DNA of 64,000 bases from Apoderus coryli (GCA_911728435.2 OU452199.1:20656860-20720859); one strand, 5' to 3'. Positions 44,047 to 56,699 are shown, counted from the first letter of the stretch. A program made the numbers and translations. The notes: generated by a model not told the origin, from the letters alone.

Positions 44047-44150
44047 CTCCTACCTACCTAACCTTCTACCTACCTAACCTGCAACCTAAACCTCACACGC
44101 ACGTATCAAGCCTGCACATGGCAAGGGTTTCGCCCGTGCTAACCAACTTA
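44047..44150. repeat. Satellite S7, edge of the arrays
   Basis: A few 16-bp units and one decayed hairpin spacer (GCAAGGGTTTCGCCCGTGC, 44121-44139), then ordinary DNA. Confidence 0.85.
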
Positions 44151-44345
44151 CCTAACTAATCTGCATGGTTGGAGCTTCACCTCGTGTCGGCACGTCTGAT
44201 GTCCATGGATACAAATGAATGCGCCGCTTATATGTAGAAATGAGCTGAGAATGCGACGAGTCGATGCCGTTTTCAGCGCGTCTAGTAACGCTTCTTGTCT
44301 ATAGTTAATATTCGATGTAACTACTTTATTCCAAAATTAGAAATA

Positions 44346-44630
44346 AAATCAATAATTGAAGAGCTTGGCGGCAAAAGGTAACAAGCCACATGTCGCAATT
44401 TTAAATACTGATGTAGCTTATTGCCTTTTGTGCAAAATATTCAATATAATATTTTAATCGTAAAAGGAAATTTACAAACTACTACAAAACACCTATTATC
44501 TAATTACGAAAGATTAAATACAGATCACTTTCTTTCATTAAGAACAACAGTCAAAGATAGTTTTCTCATTTTTATGACAAGTGTGGCATGTTACCTTTTT
44601 CCGCCAAGCGCTTCAATTATAAGATCCTAA
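44346..44630. mobile_element. MITE with about 45-bp terminal inverted repeats
   Basis: The left end reads AATTGAAGAGCTTGGCGGCA and continues AAAGGTAACAAGCCAC. The reverse complement of the right end reads AATTGAAGCGCTTGGCGGAA and continues AAAGGTAACATGCCAC. The interior is AT-rich and lacks coding sequence. I could not fix the target duplication. Confidence 0.7.
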
Positions 44631-44958
44631 ACAAAAATATTTTTTTGTGTATTATTTAATTAAATAAAATACACGTTGATATATTTATAGTAGTTTTCTT
44701 GAAATCAACTACAATCTGGCAACGCTGGCATGCAATTATTCTATTATGACACTAATGACAGTGTTTCTAATATGCAATGGAACTTTTTACTGTCACAGAG
44801 AATTAGTTGTCAAAAATATAATACAGTCCACTTGTCAAACATATACATAAAATACAAATTGTCAAACATATACATAAAATACAATTGTTTCAAATTGACC
44901 AACAGACAGCATGTCCATGCTAATGATACAGTGCGTTAGTACATATATCTACTTTAAG

Positions 44959-46094
44959 CACAGTATAATAAATAATACAGTATTCTGTCTTTCACCATTT
45001 CACGTTTGCAAGCCGTCCTGCGCATATCGTCGCGCATGCCGCCATTATGGGTTACAACGTCAAAATAATCGCATTGACGTAGATAGATACAGTTCACTAC
45101 TGTGTTCAATATATAGTTCATTGTCGGCGTGTACGAGATAAATAAATATTGTGTTTAAATCTAAATCTGTGTTTTGTGTTTTTGGTATAGTGTTCGTGAG
45201 AATTAAAAGGATTTTATTTTTATTAACGTGTCTTGGGATTCATACAATGAATAATCACGGAGGACATGTGTGTGTTGCAAAATGTTGTCCCAATAAGCGG
45301 TACACTTGCTCTAAACATTTTTTTCGCTTCCCCAAATATCCTGTTAGGTGAGTAATAAGTAAAAATTAAGATAAATACTAGATAATTTTACGTTTATAAC
45401 AACTATTTGTATAACCGTAAAATTTATATTACGAAATGACAGTATCTAATATGTTTTTAAACTAAATACAAGTGAAACATAAAAACAAGTTGTCGCGTGG
45501 CTAGTTGTTATTTTATTGACGATATCATTATAAAGTTTCAAGAAGTTTTTGCCAAAATTTGCCTTTAAAGTTGCTGTTGTTGTAATTTGTGAATTAAACT
45601 ACCCGTTTAACTCACTACAACGATATTCATAATAAACCACGAAAATTGAAATAAACGCGATTTATTAATAAAGAAAAATAACAAACTAAATACAAAACTG
45701 AAACGATTTTAACTGACCAATATAATATAGAAATTGAAAACTAATCAAAAATCTGACAATCTTAATTCTTTTTTGACAATAACAACTTTTTCCAATAGTT
45801 ATTATTATTGTTATTAAAAATCACCCAATCATGTCAACATTTAACTGATAACACCACTCAAGGTTGTTTTCAATCACTATGACACACCACAAATATTTCT
45901 GAAATTGACAGCGATATTATTATGTACTTAAATATTTTTACAAAAATAAAAATACAGTACTGTGGTTAGAAACCAAAAACTATAATTATTCTTAGTCAGG
46001 ACCTGTTTTGTAACCCAAAATGGCGGCATCTTACGTCACACTTTTTTTCAAAGTGCGAACGTGGAGACGGAATGCTGTACTTATTAATGCTGTG
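44959..46094 (+). mobile_element. TH1: THAP-exon DNA transposon, P-element-like, non-autonomous
   Basis: 1136 bp. The left end reads CACAGTATAATAAATAATAC. The reverse complement of the right end reads CACAGCATTAATAAGTACAG, so the ends are imperfect terminal inverted repeats. The 7-base target duplication is CTTTAAG (44952-44958, 46095-46101). Subterminal inverted repeats GCCGCCATTATGGGTTAC (45038-45055) and GTAACCCAAAATGGCGGC (46010-46027) lie about 70-80 bases from the ends, an arrangement also seen in the Drosophila P element. The interior carries a THAP first exon but no catalytic domain. Confidence 0.82.
45247..45347 (+). CDS. First exon of a THAP-domain transposase (remnant)
   Basis: ATG at 45247 opens MNNHGGHVCVAKCCPNKR and then HFFRFPKYPVR, the start of a THAP zinc finger (C-x3-C, then the F-H/F-R-F-P-K motif). 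A consensus donor TTAG|GTGAGT follows at 45347/45348. THAP domains are sequence-specific DNA-binding modules and form the N-terminus of P-element transposases. The second half of the zinc finger and any RNase-H-like core are not found downstream, so only the binding exon survives. It could also be a captured host exon, but its position within the terminal repeats favours a transposase relic. Confidence 0.7.
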
Positions 46095-46375
46095 CTTTAA
46101 GTACGTAGTAGTCTATTACAGATTAGGCTAAAAAAAATATAAACACTGATTATTTTGTCTTCATCCGTACCTAATTTTGTTTAAAATAGTCTTATTATTA
46201 ATCCCATGGAAAAAAAAGGTAAAAAAAGTTGTTATTTCTTTCTGGTCGATAATTTACCAGAACCGATATAATATCATTAATTGCATCGTTAGATGCAATA
46301 CCAAATCTTCGCGACATTTTTAAACCAGTTGTCAGTTTGACGTTTAATTAATTTTTAATAAAAAAAACACCAAAC

Positions 46376-47663
46376 CACAGTATAATAAATAATACAGTAT
46401 TCTGACTTTCCGCTTGCGAGCCGTCCTGCGCATATCGTCGCGCATGCCGCCATTATGGGTTAAAACGTCACAATAATCGCATTGACGTAGATAGATACCG
46501 TTCACTCCTGTGTTCAATATATAGTTCATTGTCGGCGTGTACGAGATAAATAAATATTGTGTTTGTAATATAATTCTGTGTTTTTGGTATAGTGTTCTTG
46601 AGAATTAAAATGATTTTATTTTTATTAACGTATCTTATGATTAATACAATTGTATAACCGTAAAATTTATATTACAAAATGGCAGTATCTAATATGTTTT
46701 TAAACTAAATGAAAGTAAAACATAAACACAAGTTGTCTCTTGGCGAGATAGCATGTAACGCAATCAGCTAGGGATTATATTATTGCCAATATATTTATGG
46801 CCCTTGTTTGACTAAAATTGCTAAGAACAGGATGCAGTTGATGCAGAAGTCAGGCCCACGGCTTGTATGTGGAATTCGTAGGGGTGAAAGAGGCTAGCAA
46901 TAAGATTAAGGAAATCGGCTGCTTAAGAATGAAACAAAGTCGGATTTTCATTCACTAATTTTGATTAATAAAAATCATCAGATAGAAATAGGCGGAATAC
47001 TTATATGAAAGATTGAAGTTCCGGGGATCGGTGTATGGTGTGAATATTCCTCATAAAACTGTCATTTCGCCACCGCTAGACTCAACATCAATATTTGAGC
47101 GGTCATTTTCCTATACGGTTTCAAAATATTACAACGCTCTACCGGAGAATATAAAAATTTTACAGGGGATTTCGTTTAAGAGCGCTGTCTGACACGTAAT
47201 AGAACAAATTAATTTGTAAACATAAGCTACCTGCTTAATTTGGCCAGCGATATAAAACTATTTTCAGATAGGTTTAAGCGAAAATATAAGTTACGTTTAG
47301 GTTAAGTTAGGAAACACTGCTTCAACTTTTATAAAAATGTCTTTTTTACTAATAAAGTCTGTATTATTGTTGTGTTTATTATTATTAAAAATCACCCAAT
47401 CATGTCAACATTTAACTGATACCAAGTCAAGGCTGTTTTCAATCACTATGACACACCACAAATATTTCTGAAATTGACAGCGATATTATTATGTACTTAA
47501 ATATTTTTACAAAAATGAAAATACAGTACTGTGGTTAGAAACCGAAAACTATAATTATTCTTAGTCAGGACCTGACTTGTAACCCAAAATGGCGGCGTCA
47601 TACGTCACAGTTTATTTCAAAGTGCCAACGTGGAGTCGGAATGCTGTACTTATTAATGCTGTG
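46376..47663 (+). mobile_element. TH2: second copy of the THAP-type transposon, with LINE insert
   Basis: 1288 bp with the same ends (CACAGTATAATAAATAATAC ... GCTGTG) and a different 7-base target duplication ACCAAAC (46369-46375 and 47664-47670). Subterminal repeats lie at about 46446-46462 and 47579-47596. Against TH1 it lacks a block of about 160 bases carrying the whole THAP exon (junction near 46650) and its centre is replaced by a LINE fragment. Confidence 0.85.
46770..47375 (+). mobile_element. CR1/jockey-like LINE 3' fragment inside TH2
   Basis: A degenerate frame contains LVCGIRRGER and then ISPPLDSTSIFERSFSYTV and YYNALPENIK, the C-terminal pattern of many non-LTR RTs. It ends with AATAAAGTCTGTATTATTG and TTATTATTATT, a typical 3' tail. 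It is not R1-clade. Confidence 0.6.
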
Positions 47664-47670
47664 ACCAAAC

Positions 47671-48220
47671 TGAAAACACCACATGTATTGAGTGGCTCAC
47701 AATGAAAGAAACAAGACTTTTGCATAGTCTAGTCTTATTTAATAAAATAATACTAAAAAAACGTCCAAACTATTTATACCAAAAAATTAAATTTAGATAT
47801 GATGCACATAATCTGGACTTAAGCCATAAGCAACAAGTATCACCACCTTTGTATAGAACGGCACAGTACGAAAGATCATTTAGTTACCAGGTCTATACAT
47901 ATTACAATAAAGTTCCAGATAGTTTAAAAGGACTTAATAGCTTTAGGTTTAAGAATGAAGTTTGTAAGATTGTTTCATTGTTTCTATAAGTAACTGTCTA
48001 TTTTTTGCTATTTCTCTATTTTATGTATTTTTTGATTTTTTGGTATTTTGTAAAAATTTTTGTTTTTGTTTATAAGTAGGTATATCTCAAATACAATAAA
48101 TTCCAATGTATTGCCGTAGGTAAAATACTTAGGTTAAGATAGGAAGCTAAGCTTCAACTTCGCCTGTTGTAATATGATATATATTGCAATAAAGTCAGTC
48201 TTATTATTATTAAAAAATTG
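47671..48220 (+). mobile_element. CR1/jockey-like LINE 3' fragment next to TH2
   Basis: The frame to 47989 reads EWLTMKETRLLHSL, VSPPLYRTAQYERSFSYQV, YYNKVPDSLKGLNSFRFKNE, matching the same RT C-terminal region as the fragment in TH2. The 3' part ends GCAATAAAGTCAGTCTTATT and TTATTATTAAA. TH2 directly abuts it and may have inserted into it. Confidence 0.65.
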
Positions 48221-51131
48221 TGACCACCCTATACAATATTTACAATTGGGCTATACAACGACCTAATGTACGTCCTATCCACTTGCCATTTTAAAATTTT
48301 AAACGGTTTAGTTAAAAAAATAAACGCACAGAATGTTTTTCAAAATGACCCTATTTTTTGCAAAAAAACGCAAAAACTAGCCAAACGGGTAGATTTAGGT
48401 ATAGGTATCATAACAATAACTTTACTTTATTTTACCCAAAGTATTCAAAAAATACTGGGTGTTCCATTTAAAAAAATATAACTTTGATATGGCACACTTT
48501 TCTGGGACCCCCGGTATATTTAAACACATTCTTGTCAAATGTTCCTGGTAGACCTATGCCTAGTCAGTATAATAATAATAATTATCAGTTAATTTTCACA
48601 ATGGGTTAAATCTAGTAACAGAGTGTTGATCTATAAATATGCCTGATATCTTATTGAGCGTATTTTTATTTGTTTATCTGTATTACAATATTTAAGGGCA
48701 AAAATACGAATATTTTTCATCGGTATACCCAGGGTTGAGGTGATTAAAATCAGACTTTAGTTTTTTTAAAAAACATTATTAATTGAAAAAACAGTTTTAA
48801 AATTAATACAAAAAATAACTGCTTATTGTGAAAAAATTATTTACACCTTCGAATCAACAACTATATATGGTGTTGCGTGTCAATATCTGCCAGTAAATTT
48901 CTGAAAATATTAGTATTTCTTTTGGAATGCGATATTTGGAAAAATGTTCACTTGACTTCAGGTAAATGCTTATGAATGTTATAATCTTAAGGTTGGAGAT
49001 TGCTTTTTAAAAATATACTCTATTAGATTAAACACATAAAACTTTATTTTTGAACTTTGGTTGTTACAGAGTGAATTACTACTAAGACCGACTGAGTTAT
49101 AATAATTAATTTAAAATCTCTTTACTTGAATATATGAATCCCAATCTCTCCAATTTGATCTCCCTTATACTATTTATACTATTTTAAAGTTCTCAATCAG
49201 ATAGCTTCTAGAATTTGTATTATTTATGAAAATCGTAGATTTTCATATAATAATCAAATTACTTATACACAATATTTCATGCTTAATTTGTAAATATTAT
49301 TTGATTGTAATTTAAAGGGTACTGGACCACTGTTTTATCTTTTGCATACATTAGTAAAGAGAAGAAAAATTAGGAATTATATTGTAATCACAGCTATTTT
49401 CTGGAAAACGTTCTAATCAGCCGTATTAAATTTGCCCAAATACTGAAAATAACGCTCGCCATAAGTGGCTACTACGTAAAATTATAATTTTACGTAGTAG
49501 CCACTATAGCTATAGCTCTCACTTTCATGATAACTAGTTTGAACTAGCAAAGAAATAATACCAGAAAAGAATGAAGCTGGTGAGCACTAGATTTGATCGT
49601 GCCATTAAACAGAACGTGACAAACTCCACATATATAATATGATCCACTATTTAAATATCTCCACCCTGTATTGTATGTTAAACGTTGTAGCCCACCAAAG
49701 AAGATTTTTATTGAATCGTCAAGGTGATGATGAAACATAATGTCAGGAATGTCACAATACATAGTACCTATAGTTTTTTAATTAACGGTATTTTAGAAAC
49801 TGCAAATATAAGATCGAACTGTCATTTTTAATTAGTTTTTTCTCTTCACTAGCCGTCAAAGTACATAGTATAATAAAGTCAATTTGTTTAATCCTTAACA
49901 GTTTTATTTTATTTATCGTGCAAATTAACCACCATTTTATAAACCAAAAGTTTATCCGGTGTTGTAACTTACAGAAAATTTAGACGATATATTGATACAC
50001 ACTTTTCACTACCAGTTTTATGAAAAACTGTTTTAATTAAGCTCAATAAACACCGATTTAATCAGACCGCGTGTTACAATGTAATAAATTGTACACACAT
50101 CGACTGGTTCTCAACGTTGCCAAATTTACTTGTTCATGGCTTGTCTAAAGCAGGCTGTCATATAGCCCATATATATCATAAACAAAGAACGGCATGAAAA
50201 TGAAAAAAAAAGGGTTTGAATTACTGGGAAATTACGTATTAAAATTAGGACTATAATATGATAATTCAAAAATAAGACGTAATAGTACTTATTGATCTAA
50301 TATAACATGAATAACACAATCAATCTCTCTCTAAGAGATTGAACTATACGAAATGTGTGAAAAATTTTTAAAAGTTTTTAAAATAACAGTGACATGTCCG
50401 TTATTTTTTAAATGTCCTGTGATGGAAACACTGTATTATAGAAACCAATATTTTCAAGTAGGCACATATCTACCTGATATTTCTTAATATAAATAAAATT
50501 GTAAAAATCAATTTTACTGCCTTGTAAATGCTTTTGGAAGTACCTAAGTACGAGTAATATTACCTATTTTTCAATACTCAATATTAGCACATCAAATTAC
50601 CTACTTATTTATAACAAGAAATGATAAAAATAAGCTCTAACTGTATAGCCATAAGAAGGTAGGTATAAAGTTCATTCAAATTTCTCTACCTGTGTACCTA
50701 TGAATTTTTTTCATTAAGTCATAAACATAATCTACAGGGTGTTTCTAAATTCATGCATTTTGATATAAGGACATATACTTACCCTTAAAGGGCTTGGGTT
50801 TTTTATAATCACCTTCCTCGACAGGTGAAAGAAATTTTAAACAATAAAAATTTGAATCTGATCTAAAAAAGCTGCTGATTGGAATGAGACCGTACACTAT
50901 CTCAACCACAGTTTTTCAACCGATCTTCAATGTACTTTATTTTTAGCTCTCCATATCATATGTAATATATGTATATATGGAGACTATTAGTTTCATGATT
51001 TTTTTTTAATTTCACCGGAAATACTTGGTTTTTGTCATTTTTTACACATAAATAAGTAGTTTTAAAAAAATGTCTGTCCGTCTGTATGCAGGAAAACGCA
51101 AATACCACTTAACCAAATTTGGCACAAAAAT
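48221..51131. other. AT-rich intergenic DNA, no gene seen
   Basis: Short ORFs here lack family features. It contains the 42-bp palindrome at 49464-49505, a TACAGGGTG motif near 50736 and, just before the second unit, a TGTCTGTCCGTCTG...CACTTAACCAAATTTGGCAC tract of a type seen in interspersed arthropod repeats. Confidence 0.5.
49464..49505. repeat. Perfect 42-bp palindrome
   Basis: AGTGGCTACTACGTAAAATTA is followed directly by its exact reverse complement, with no spacer. Confidence 0.95.
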
Positions 51132-51189
51132 ACAATAGGACGTGGCAAGGAGCTGATTAGATTTTGGGAAATAATGAGCGTAGGCAAGG

Positions 51190-51990
51190 GGTTTAAAAGA
51201 GGGTTCAAAAAATAAAAAAATCCATAGTTCTTAAACTTATACGAAATACTGCATAATTTTTAACGCATTTAATTGAATATAACCTAAAATATTGAACATA
51301 AAATATTAGACCACATTGGCGTTCGAAAATAGTGTAAAATGGGGTAAAAAAGAATTGGTTCACACAGGCGTTCGAAAATAGTCTAAAAAAAGGGTCAAAA
51401 ACGAAAAAAAATGTTTCCCAAATATACCAGAAAAAATGGCTAATTAAATATAGCTTTGATATAAGATAACCTAAAAATCCAGCATAAAATTTTTACTTAC
51501 ATAGGCGTTCGTAAATAGTAGAAAAAGGGATAAAATAAAAAAAATAAAATGTAAAAATTTTTATATTTAACTAGTTGAATTTCTGTTAAAAATACACGAC
51601 AAAAATTAATGTACCATAGGCGTCCGTGAAAACACACTACAGGATATTTATAGGTAGTGATTACCATTGAGCGTAGGCAAGGAGATTAAAAGAGGGTTTA
51701 AAAATTTTAAAAATCATAGTTCTTAAACTTATCCGACATATTGAATAATTTTTCATAGTTGTGATAGAATATAACCTATAAAATGTTATATAAAAGAATT
51801 GGTTCACGCAGGCGTTCGAAAAAGGGTCAAAAACGAAAAAAAATGTTTTTCCAAATATAACAGAAAAATTGGCTACTTATGCATAGCTTTGATATAAGAT
51901 AACCTACAACATGCAGCATAACAATTTTGTTTATATAGGGGTTCGTAAATGGTAGAAAAGGGGGCAAAATAAATTTTATAATAAAACTAA
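51190..51990. repeat. Degenerate tandem repeat, copy 2
   Basis: The second copy of the 468-bp-period repeat at 60-840. It retains an extra GAGCGTAGGCAAGGAGATTA stretch at about 51668 that copy 1 has lost. Confidence 0.7.
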
Positions 51991-52487
51991 AAAAAATCAA
52001 TTATTTTGCGTACAAGAACTTGGGCTAGAAGATCTGAAATATAAAATATCTACGTCTAAATAGTGCCTCCAAAGAGAAGAAAAAGGCACAAAACCCGATA
52101 CTTTTTATTTATTAAATTTAGATAAATGACAAAAAGGTCATAAAATTACTACTTTTACACTTAATTATGGAGAGCTATTCGTGCCTCGAGGGCAACAATT
52201 TATTGTTATTAAAAATTTAGAATTGACAATTTTAAGTAGTTGGATCAAGAAAGGTTTAAGACGAATCTTTTGTATGTATGTACCTGAGTGCAATAAAATT
52301 TCCAATACTGATACAAATATAAGGGTTTATCCAATGTTGAATTCGAATATATAATGTTTTATTCTAAAGGGATTCAAAATAGTAGGTATTTATTACCCTA
52401 CCTAATACGTACATACAATTATAATTTTTTCAAGATTCTCGTATTCCCAATTACCTGAAAGGGTTGGTTTTGGCATTTGAAAAAAGT

Positions 52488-52519
52488 ATTTAAGCATAAT
52501 CAGTTTCAACTTCAGTTCA
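52488..52519 (+). promoter_or_regulatory. Probable core promoter, REXO1-like copy 2
   Basis: The same TATTTAA and TTCAGTTCAGT arrangement as in copy 1. Confidence 0.45.
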
Positions 52520-52612
52520 GTCTAGTTTCCAAATTTGTGACAAGTGCTTCAGCTCAACAAACTTCAGTGTGTTATCAACCTGTTTTGTTTAAAGTGAAAA
52601 GAAAAATTCAAA

Positions 52613-55600
52613 ATGCAAAGATCCCTGTCATTTCGTAAGTACCTACATGTTTTGTTTCATTATACAAAAAAGTTAACTTTTACAAAAATATTCTGATGCA
52701 TGAATCTGGTGAAAAATCTTGTGTTAATTAGTAAATTTATTTATTTATTTATTTACACTGTCCAATAGAACGAATCCAAGTATTGGACAGGCTAATTACG
52801 ATATTATCGGGTGTAGTACCACAGGAGCTCAGATTTAGCCGGATATTTTTTGCGATTAATTTCGAATACTTACTTTCATTGGCAATTTAACGAGAGCTGT
52901 TCTGACAAACTCACGAGATCGAGTTAAATTACTTATATGAAAGTATGAGAAAACAGATTGTAAAAAATATCCTGCTAGATCTGAGCTCGCGTGGTATTTG
53001 GTAAGACAATTCCATGAATAGAAAACACAATTCAATTAAACTTTATTTAACAAACTGAAAGAACAATAAGAAGATGAATAATGTTTAGAAAGAACAATTG
53101 TTAAAAATACAATTATTGTATACAATTGGTCCAGTAGACATTTGCTGCTTTTGTGATGCAGATTTTGTTGATGACATTGACATGGATGTTGTTGACACTG
53201 TGTCTAATTCATTATCCGAAGCCCGGAGATTAGTTACAAGATGCGAATGATGCTCATTATCAAGTTGTAAATAAGGCTAAACAAAATAGTTCATTTTTAT
53301 TTCTATGTCAAAATTTACAAACAACGTTTCGTTGCATTATTTAAAACTTCTTCAGGTTTTTTTTTAAATTGAAAACAAAACAAAACCAACATTTTTAAGA
53401 TTACCTTTTTGACACAAGTTTACTAACAACTTTTTATTTAAATTGTGTATAAATAAACAAACATAGAGTAAGACATTATTTGACATTGGTTTAATGTCGT
53501 TTAATAAGTACGTAAAATTATAAATATGTTTACTTTATTTATACACAATTTTAATAAAAAGTTGTTAGTACACTTGTGTCAAAAAGGTAACATTAAAAAC
53601 GTTGCAAAAATTATAGTAACATTTATTGTGAAACTAAGTTGGTTTTGTTTTGAGTTAAAAAAAAAAACCTGAAGAAGTTACAAGTAATGCAATGAAACGT
53701 TGTTTGTAAATTTTGACATAGAAATAGAAATGAACTATTTTTATTTCCTAAAATAGTTGTATCATTATGTACGAACCTACACCCAGTAGAGAGTGACACT
53801 TCAAATTCACAATTATATCATTTATATAAATACTAAATAAAACAGGACCCAGGAGAGAACCCTGGGGGACACAAAATTTCAAAAGTCCTTCGAAAATGAT
53901 AGAACAAAATACTTACACCGAATATAAATCCATACTCTGTATATAGAAAATGAAATTCCTTTATTGATTCATTTAGGACTTAATGTGATTATAAATTAGA
54001 TTTTGTAGAGTTGACGCATTTTTAATTCAATATTAATTAATTTTAATGAACACTTTTCAGGTTGTAGTTCTTCTGCTAGAAGCCAATCTAGAAGCCAACA
54101 GCAGATAAGGAGGCGTGATTCGTTTAGTGGAATTCCTAAGACCCAACCAATATCGAGGACAACTGAGATCAACAATTTCGGATTTACTGAAATGGTTTTC
54201 TCCATGTATTTAAAAATGTTTTACATTTTGCAAATCACGGATTTGGCCTTGTGGGGGTACCCACTAGAACCAAACAAAAGACCATTTCAGTTTTTCCGAA
54301 ATGGTCTCATGAATCCAAACGTTTCCTCCTTATCTGACTTCAGCAATAGTTCGGGCGATTCCAGTGAAGAGGACATACAAACGAAAACAGTGTCACGAAC
54401 CCAGGCAGCAAGGAAACACGCATACACCAGGGTCTGTGTACGATGCGGCAGTTTCTTTGACACGACTATGTATAACTACATTTCGCAAGACGCATGTTCC
54501 TATCATTGGGGTAAACTAAGGTCGAATAGATTCATGTTAGGTCCGATGAAGTACCAATGCTGCAATGGAGCTCAAGATTCCTTGGGCTGCTGCAGGGCGG
54601 ACCGACATGTTTGGAATGGACCAAATGAAGCACCGGTAAGTTTATACGTCTATATCATTCATCAATTAATTCCAATCACTTACCTGGCGGAAATACGCTT
54701 TAACGTCTTTATTTGCTCGGTTTATAGATTTTCACTTAAGGGTTTTTTTGCGATGAACATTAGTTTGTACAGGGTGGACGCTTTTGATAGGAAACACCGA
54801 TTTCTAGAGGAATTAGAAAAAAACTAACCTACATGTCACGAACTCGATTTTCAAACGAAATCAAATGCCGAAAACCGCACCTCGATATCGTGAACCGTTT
54901 AAAAGATACAGGGTGGATTTGACTTTTGTGCATTTTTAACTTACCCTTGTAACTTATTTATTTATGATTATTTTTTGTTACTGTGAAAACATTCGCAGGC
55001 ACTTTTTTGAGAGGAATCCTGTGGTGTCTCTAGTTTTATTTTTTAAAGACTGGTGTTGAAGCTATGACATAAACTTGTAATTTTTCTTATGGATTACCCT
55101 GTATATTTTTGCACACTCGTTTTAGAAATTAAATTACCTTTCCAAATATATATAATACTTGCTACTTTTCTTTTGAGACTTTTGTTTTATTAATGTTAGA
55201 GATATAGGGACTAATAAACCTTCGTCTGAAAATACCGACCCAAACGTTAAAGCTGTATCGGCCCTGCTCAATTTTTCTTAACTAGTTAGGGATGCTGCGA
55301 AACTCGTGACTGGTCTCGTCTCGACTCGACTTTTCGATACGAGACTGGCATATAGTTTGTTTGCGATCTGTGAATTCGAATAGACGCCCTTAAAATTTTA
55401 ATTTTTTGTCCATTAATTTCTAGGTATGCTATATTATGTTCATTTTTATTAATAACAAACAAATATTGAAGTATTTTGATCTTGTATTTCTCTTGAACCT
55501 TGATACAATTTTTTTTTTGCAGTTTTTTCTTTTTCTTCTTTATAAAATGGAAATTTGTTTGAAATATTTCTTTATTTCTTGTCATGCACAACGTTTCGTC

Positions 55601-56469
55601 TTATTTGCTTTGTTCAAATGCATTTTTTTTACCAACATCACATTTTTACTCGGACTAATAGTTTGGTATCCACCACTTTTAGGGGGTATTTTTGTTTGAA
55701 TCCAAAAAATTTGCATTTTATAAAGAACCTTACACAAAAAGGAAAATCTGTAAAACAAATGAATCACCAAATTTCTAACAAATAAAACTACTTTTAGTAA
55801 CATTTTAGGTATTGGAAAATTGGTTTCATATGTTTTTTTTGTTTTTTTCAAAAATTTTTGAAAATTCTGGATTCTAACATTTTACTGCATTTCCAGGTAC
55901 GTTTTACGGAAACAGAACCGCTGCTTCATCCGCCCTATGATGGAAACTACGGCGTCTATGCTCTCGACTGCGAGATGAGTTATACCGTAGCCGGCCTGGA
56001 GGTGACGAAGGTGACTGTCGTCAGCATGTCGGGTGTTGTAGTTTATAATAAGTTTGTCCGCCCGAGAAACAAAATTGTAGACTACAACACACGGTTTTCG
56101 GGCGTCACTGAGGAGGACTTCAAAAAATATTATTCGAAGACCCTACCCGAGGTGCAGCGCGAACTAAAGCAGATCATCAATCGAGACACGGTTCTAATGG
56201 GTCATAGCTTAGAGAATGACCTAAAAGCTCTAAAGTTGATCCATAAAACCGTGGTCGATACAAGCTATACGTTCGTGAACTGCACTGAGGATGGGTCTCT
56301 AATAAAACCGTCACTGAGAACCCTGTCCAGAATATTGCTGAAGAAAACCATTCAGGGCAGCGATAGTGGGCATGACAGCACCGAGGATGCTGCAACCTGT
56401 ATGCAATTGATGCTTTACAGGTTGCACAAAGACGTACAATCCGGTGCTGTCAAAATAGGTAGACAATAA
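52613..56469 (+). CDS. REXO1: REXO1/GOR-like RNA exonuclease, three-exon gene (copy 2)
   Basis: Joining 52613-52634, 54061-54635 and 55897-56469 gives 389 residues. Splice sites, zinc-binding segment and DEDDh residues are all identical to copy 1. The one coding change noticed is residue 203 (TTTACGG here, TTTGCGG in copy 1), giving Thr. It lies between the zinc segment and the exonuclease core and touches no catalytic position. Both copies therefore look usable. The near identity means recent duplication, gene conversion or two alleles. Confidence 0.88.
52816..52997. mobile_element. Foldback MITE in intron 1, copy 2
   Basis: The counterpart of 1657-1838, with the same inverted arms. It was present before the duplication. 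Confidence 0.65.
53283..53742. mobile_element. Large foldback element in intron 1, copy 2
   Basis: The counterpart of 2124-2583, nearly identical. Confidence 0.75.
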
Positions 56470-56667
56470 TATTCAGTGGCGGTTCACGAGGTTAGGTTAA
56501 GAATTAGTTTTTAGATATAGGTTTAGGATATTTTTTGTAATTGTTAATTTTAATTTTTTTGTATATATTGTTTATTTTATTTGTTTTTTGTAATATTTAT
56601 ATTTTAATTGTTAATTTTCTTTTTTTTTGTACATTTTTCTACTGTGTAAATATTTTCAAAAAATATA

Positions 56668-56673
56668 ATAAAA
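56668..56673 (+). terminator. Polyadenylation signal AATAAA, REXO1-like copy 2
   Basis: Same position relative to the stop as in copy 1. Confidence 0.5.
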
Positions 56674-56699
56674 CTTGTAAAATCAATGAAAACTTTTTT

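Larger units (their letters stand above)
44690..46270. repeat. Inverted copy of the 6540-6850 repeat, split by TH1
   Basis: The left part 44690-44951 and the right part 46102-46270 together match the reverse complement of 6540-6850, with an extra stretch holding a tandem TGTCAAACATATACATAAAA repeat (about 44837-44890). TH1 sits between them. Confidence 0.75.

Noticed and set aside
49544..49762. 72-aa minus-strand ORF
   Set aside because: No recognisable domain, no splice or promoter context, AT-rich surroundings.
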